This document shows positions 4,593 through 6,820 of a stretch of 6,820 bases of DNA, piece by piece. The notes beneath the pieces are model-generated. The model saw only the letters and a list, made by a program, of their open reading frames with translations, was not told where the DNA came from and searched no databases. The translations under genes were made by a program, and so were the position numbers. Position 1 is the first letter of the stretch; every line of letters starts with the position of its first letter. Source of the DNA: an uncultured Collinsella sp. (GTDB lineage: Bacteria > Actinomycetota > Coriobacteriia > Coriobacteriales > Coriobacteriaceae); contig CAKUEU010000079.1 of the NCBI GenBank assembly GCA_934646865.1, positions 1 through 6,820 of the forward strand. The letters are read 5' to 3'.

Positions 4593-5795
4593 ATGCAGAT
4601 TACCTCAGGCCTGCCTGAAGGCTTTAATGCCGGTGCGTACGACATGATTGTTGTCGGTGCCGGGTACGCTGGTGCCGTTTGTGCCCGCCGTCTTGCCGAG
4701 ACTATCGGCTATCGCGTTGCCGTTCTGGAGCGTCGTAGCCACATTGCAGGCAATGCCTACGACTGCGCTGACGAGGCTGGAATTCTGATCCACGAGTACG
4801 GTCCGCACATTTACCACACCTTTAACGAGCGCGTGCACAATTTCCTGTCGCGCTTTACCAAGTGGACGGACTATCAGCACAAGGTGCTTGCCAACATCAA
4901 CGGCACTCTTATGCCCGTGCCCTTCAACCATGCGAGCCTCAAGCTTGCTTTTGGCGATGAGCGCGGCGAGGAGCTGTATCAGAAGCTCGTGGAGACCTTT
5001 GGCAAGGACGTCAAGGTGCCCATTATGGAGCTGCGCAAGAAGAACGACCCGGATCTTGCCGAGGTCGCCGATTACGTCTACGAGAACGTCTTTTTGCATT
5101 ACACCATGAAGCAGTGGGGTCAGACGCCCGACCAGATCGATCCCTCGATCACTGGTCGCGTTCCCGTCTTTGTAGGCGATGACGATCGCTACTTCCCGCA
5201 GGCCCCCTTCCAGGGTATGCCGCAGGACGGCTACACTGCGCTGTTCGAGCATATGCTCGATCACGACCTGATCGATGTGTTCTGCGACGTGGACGCTCGC
5301 GATCTCTTTGAGATCGATGAGACCACCGTCAAGGTCGACGGTAAGGTTTATGGCGGCGAGATCGTCTACACCGGTCCGCTCGATGAGCTGTTCAACCTCG
5401 ACCTAGGTGCCCTGCCGTACCGCACGCTCGATATGAAGTTCGAGACGCTCGATATGGATCAGTTCCAACCCGTGGGCACCGTCAACTACACCACGAGCGA
5501 GGACTACACGCGCATTACCGAGTTCAAGAACATGACCGGTCAGGTCCTGCCCGGCAAGACCACCATCATGAAGGAATACTCCAAGGCCTATACGCCCGGC
5601 TCGGGCGAGACGCCGTACTACGCCATTCTTGAGCCCGAGAACCGCGAGCTCTACGAGCGCTATCTTGAGCGCGTCCAGAACCTGACGAACTTCCACCCGG
5701 TGGGTCGCCTGGCCGAGTATCGTTACTACGATATGGACGCCGTGACCAATTCCGCCCTCGATCTTTCGGATGAGATTATCGCCTGCCATGCATAA
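4593..5795 (+). CDS. glf: UDP-galactopyranose mutase
   Basis: FAD-dependent cytoplasmic enzyme that interconverts UDP-galactopyranose and UDP-galactofuranose, the donor for galactofuranose in surface glycans. 400 aa, typical length. A Rossmann FAD-binding motif VVGAGYAG (20-27) is followed by the acidic-strand region VLERRSHIAGNAYD (44-57). Further family blocks: YGPHIYHT (69-76), YTMKQWG (170-176) with the flavin-region Trp175, SITGRVPV (185-192), FQGMPQDGYT (206-215), YRTLDMKFETLD (276-287), NYTTSEDYTRITEFK (298-312), KEYSKAYTPGSGETPYY (327-343) and VGRLAEYRYYDMD (370-382). Arg189 and Arg277 match the two substrate-phosphate arginines of the Klebsiella enzyme (Arg174, Arg280). ATG 4593 has AAGGAG at 4582-4587; this leaves about 15 residues before the FAD strand, and the later Met18 has no ribosome-binding site. 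The stop overlaps the start of the next gene, so the two are co-transcribed. Confidence 0.97.
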   Translation: MQITSGLPEGFNAGAYDMIVVGAGYAGAVCARRLAETIGYRVAVLERRSHIAGNAYDCADEAGILIHEYGPHIYHTFNERVHNFLSRFTKWTDYQHKVLANINGTLMPVPFNHASLKLAFGDERGEELYQKLVETFGKDVKVPIMELRKKNDPDLAEVADYVYENVFLHYTMKQWGQTPDQIDPSITGRVPVFVGDDDRYFPQAPFQGMPQDGYTALFEHMLDHDLIDVFCDVDARDLFEIDETTVKVDGKVYGGEIVYTGPLDELFNLDLGALPYRTLDMKFETLDMDQFQPVGTVNYTTSEDYTRITEFKNMTGQVLPGKTTIMKEYSKAYTPGSGETPYYAILEPENRELYERYLERVQNLTNFHPVGRLAEYRYYDMDAVTNSALDLSDEIIACHA

Positions 5796-6819
5796 AGTCA
5801 TAACATTCGGTATTCCCTCGTATAACGCCGCCAAGGACATGGACCATTGCATCACCTCCATCCTGGAGGGGAGCAATTATGCCACCGATGTCGAGATTAT
5901 TGTCGTTGACGACGGCTCCAAGGACGAGACGGCCGCCAAGGCCGATGAGTGGGAGGCGCGTTACCCCGGTATTATCCGCGCAGTGCACCAAGAGAACGGC
6001 GGCCACGGTGTCGCCGTCCTTTCGGGCCTGCGAGAGGCGCAGGGCACCTACTACAAGGTCGTAGACTCCGACGACTGGCTCGACGGCGCGGCCCTTTCGA
6101 CCATGCTGTCGATCCTGCGCGGCTTCGAGGAGCGCGACCAGCGCGTCGACCTGTTTATCTCCAACTACGTGTACGAGAAGGTCTACGAGGGCACGCATAC
6201 CGCTATTGGCTACAAGTTTGCCCTGCCGCGCAAAAAGATTTTCACCTGGGATCAGATCGGGCACTTCCGTCTGGACCAGAATCTGCTTATGCACAGTCTG
6301 TGCTATCGCACGGACGTGCTGCGCGAGTCCAACCTGCCTATGCCGCCGCACACCTTCTACGTGGATAACATCTACGCCTATGTGCCGCTGCCGCGCTGCA
6401 AGACCATGTACTACGCCGACATCGACCTCTACCGCTACTTCATTGGCCGCGAGGGCCAGAGTGTCAACGAGGCTACGATGGTCAAGCGTCTGGACCAGCA
6501 GTTCCGCGTTACGCGCATTATGATGGAGTCGTTCCATCTGTACGGCGATGTTGAGTCTTCGCGCCTGCGCTCGTACATGATGGGCTACTTCACCATGATG
6601 ATGGCGATCTGCTCGGTGCTCACCAAGCTTTCCGAGGAAGAATGCGCCGATGAGCGCCTGAAGACGCTGTGGAATGATCTGAAGGCTTACGACGAGCGCA
6701 TGTATCGTCGCGCACGTTATGGTGTGGTGGGCTTCTTTACCAATCTGCACGGACGGGCCGGAGACAAAACCACACTCGGCCTATACCGTCTTGCCTCAAA
6801 GATCTTCAAATTCAACTAG
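5788..6819 (+). CDS. Family 2 (GT-A) glycosyltransferase, possible galactofuranosyltransferase
   Basis: Transfers a sugar from a nucleotide donor, probably at the inner face of the membrane during surface-glycan synthesis. 343 aa from ATG 5788. The GT-A core is clear: ITFGIPSYN (5-13) first strand, IIVVDDGSKDET (37-48) nucleotide site, ENGGHGVAVLSGL (69-81), and the metal-binding DSDDW (93-97) that supplies the DXD motif. A later YVDNIYAY segment fits the acceptor or catalytic-base region. The C-terminal half is helical and basic with no obvious trans-membrane helix; MMGYFTMMMAICSVL is the most hydrophobic stretch. The start overlaps the end of glf (ATGCATAA), typical of translational coupling; an in-frame ATG at 5770 would add six residues but also lacks a good ribosome-binding site. 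Coupling to glf suggests UDP-galactofuranose as donor, by context only. The gene is complete, with TAG at 6817-6819. Confidence 0.88.
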   Translation: MHKVITFGIPSYNAAKDMDHCITSILEGSNYATDVEIIVVDDGSKDETAAKADEWEARYPGIIRAVHQENGGHGVAVLSGLREAQGTYYKVVDSDDWLDGAALSTMLSILRGFEERDQRVDLFISNYVYEKVYEGTHTAIGYKFALPRKKIFTWDQIGHFRLDQNLLMHSLCYRTDVLRESNLPMPPHTFYVDNIYAYVPLPRCKTMYYADIDLYRYFIGREGQSVNEATMVKRLDQQFRVTRIMMESFHLYGDVESSRLRSYMMGYFTMMMAICSVLTKLSEEECADERLKTLWNDLKAYDERMYRRARYGVVGFFTNLHGRAGDKTTLGLYRLASKIFKFN

Positions 6820-6820
6820 C

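Noticed and set aside
5776..6750. A 324-codon minus-strand frame opposite the glycosyltransferase
   Set aside because: Antisense shadow with the same composition bias; the plus-strand frame has clear GT-A motifs.

Overview
The window looks like the chromosome of a GC-rich, anaerobic gut actinomycete of class Coriobacteriia, most likely Collinsella or a close relative. This is inferred from the GC-biased third codon positions, the style of the proteins and the fermentative gene content; no marker gene is present to prove it.

Layout from left to right: (1) the 3' end of a membrane transporter gene, probably MFS, somewhat AT-richer than the rest, closed by a hairpin terminator; (2) a first acetate kinase gene (ackA copy 1, 392 aa) with its own strong intrinsic terminator; (3) a second acetate kinase gene (ackA copy 2, also 392 aa, about 60% identical by hand alignment) with its own ribosome-binding site and a very strong terminator; (4) about 290 bases of non-coding DNA holding a 127-base hairpin element whose outer 29 bases form a perfect inverted repeat; (5) a phosphate acetyltransferase gene (pta) on the minus strand, convergent with the ackA pair; (6) a 232-base divergent control region with facing TATAAT boxes, a dyad at the predicted pta transcript start and several leader hairpins; (7) a two-gene plus-strand unit, UDP-galactopyranose mutase (glf) followed by an overlapping family 2 glycosyltransferase, which ends one base before the window does.

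How the genes work together: Pta converts acetyl-CoA and phosphate to acetyl phosphate, and acetate kinase transfers that phosphate to ADP, giving acetate and ATP. This is the standard energy-yielding end of fermentation. Here the two steps are not one operon: pta faces two separately terminated ackA genes, so the three can be set independently. glf makes UDP-galactofuranose, and the glycosyltransferase behind it is a plausible user of that donor in a surface glycan.

The most interesting points are in the acetate kinases and the non-coding DNA. Both kinases share unusual residues at positions known to line the acetate pocket (Trp for Glu97 and Ala for Phe179, Methanosarcina thermophila numbering), and copy 1 alone carries further changes at Ser12, His184 and Asn211. 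The large palindrome after pta, the overlapping divergent promoter and a hairpin motif shared by the ackA1 and pta leaders are the main regulatory leads. I see no mobile element gene, CRISPR array, RNA gene or defence system.
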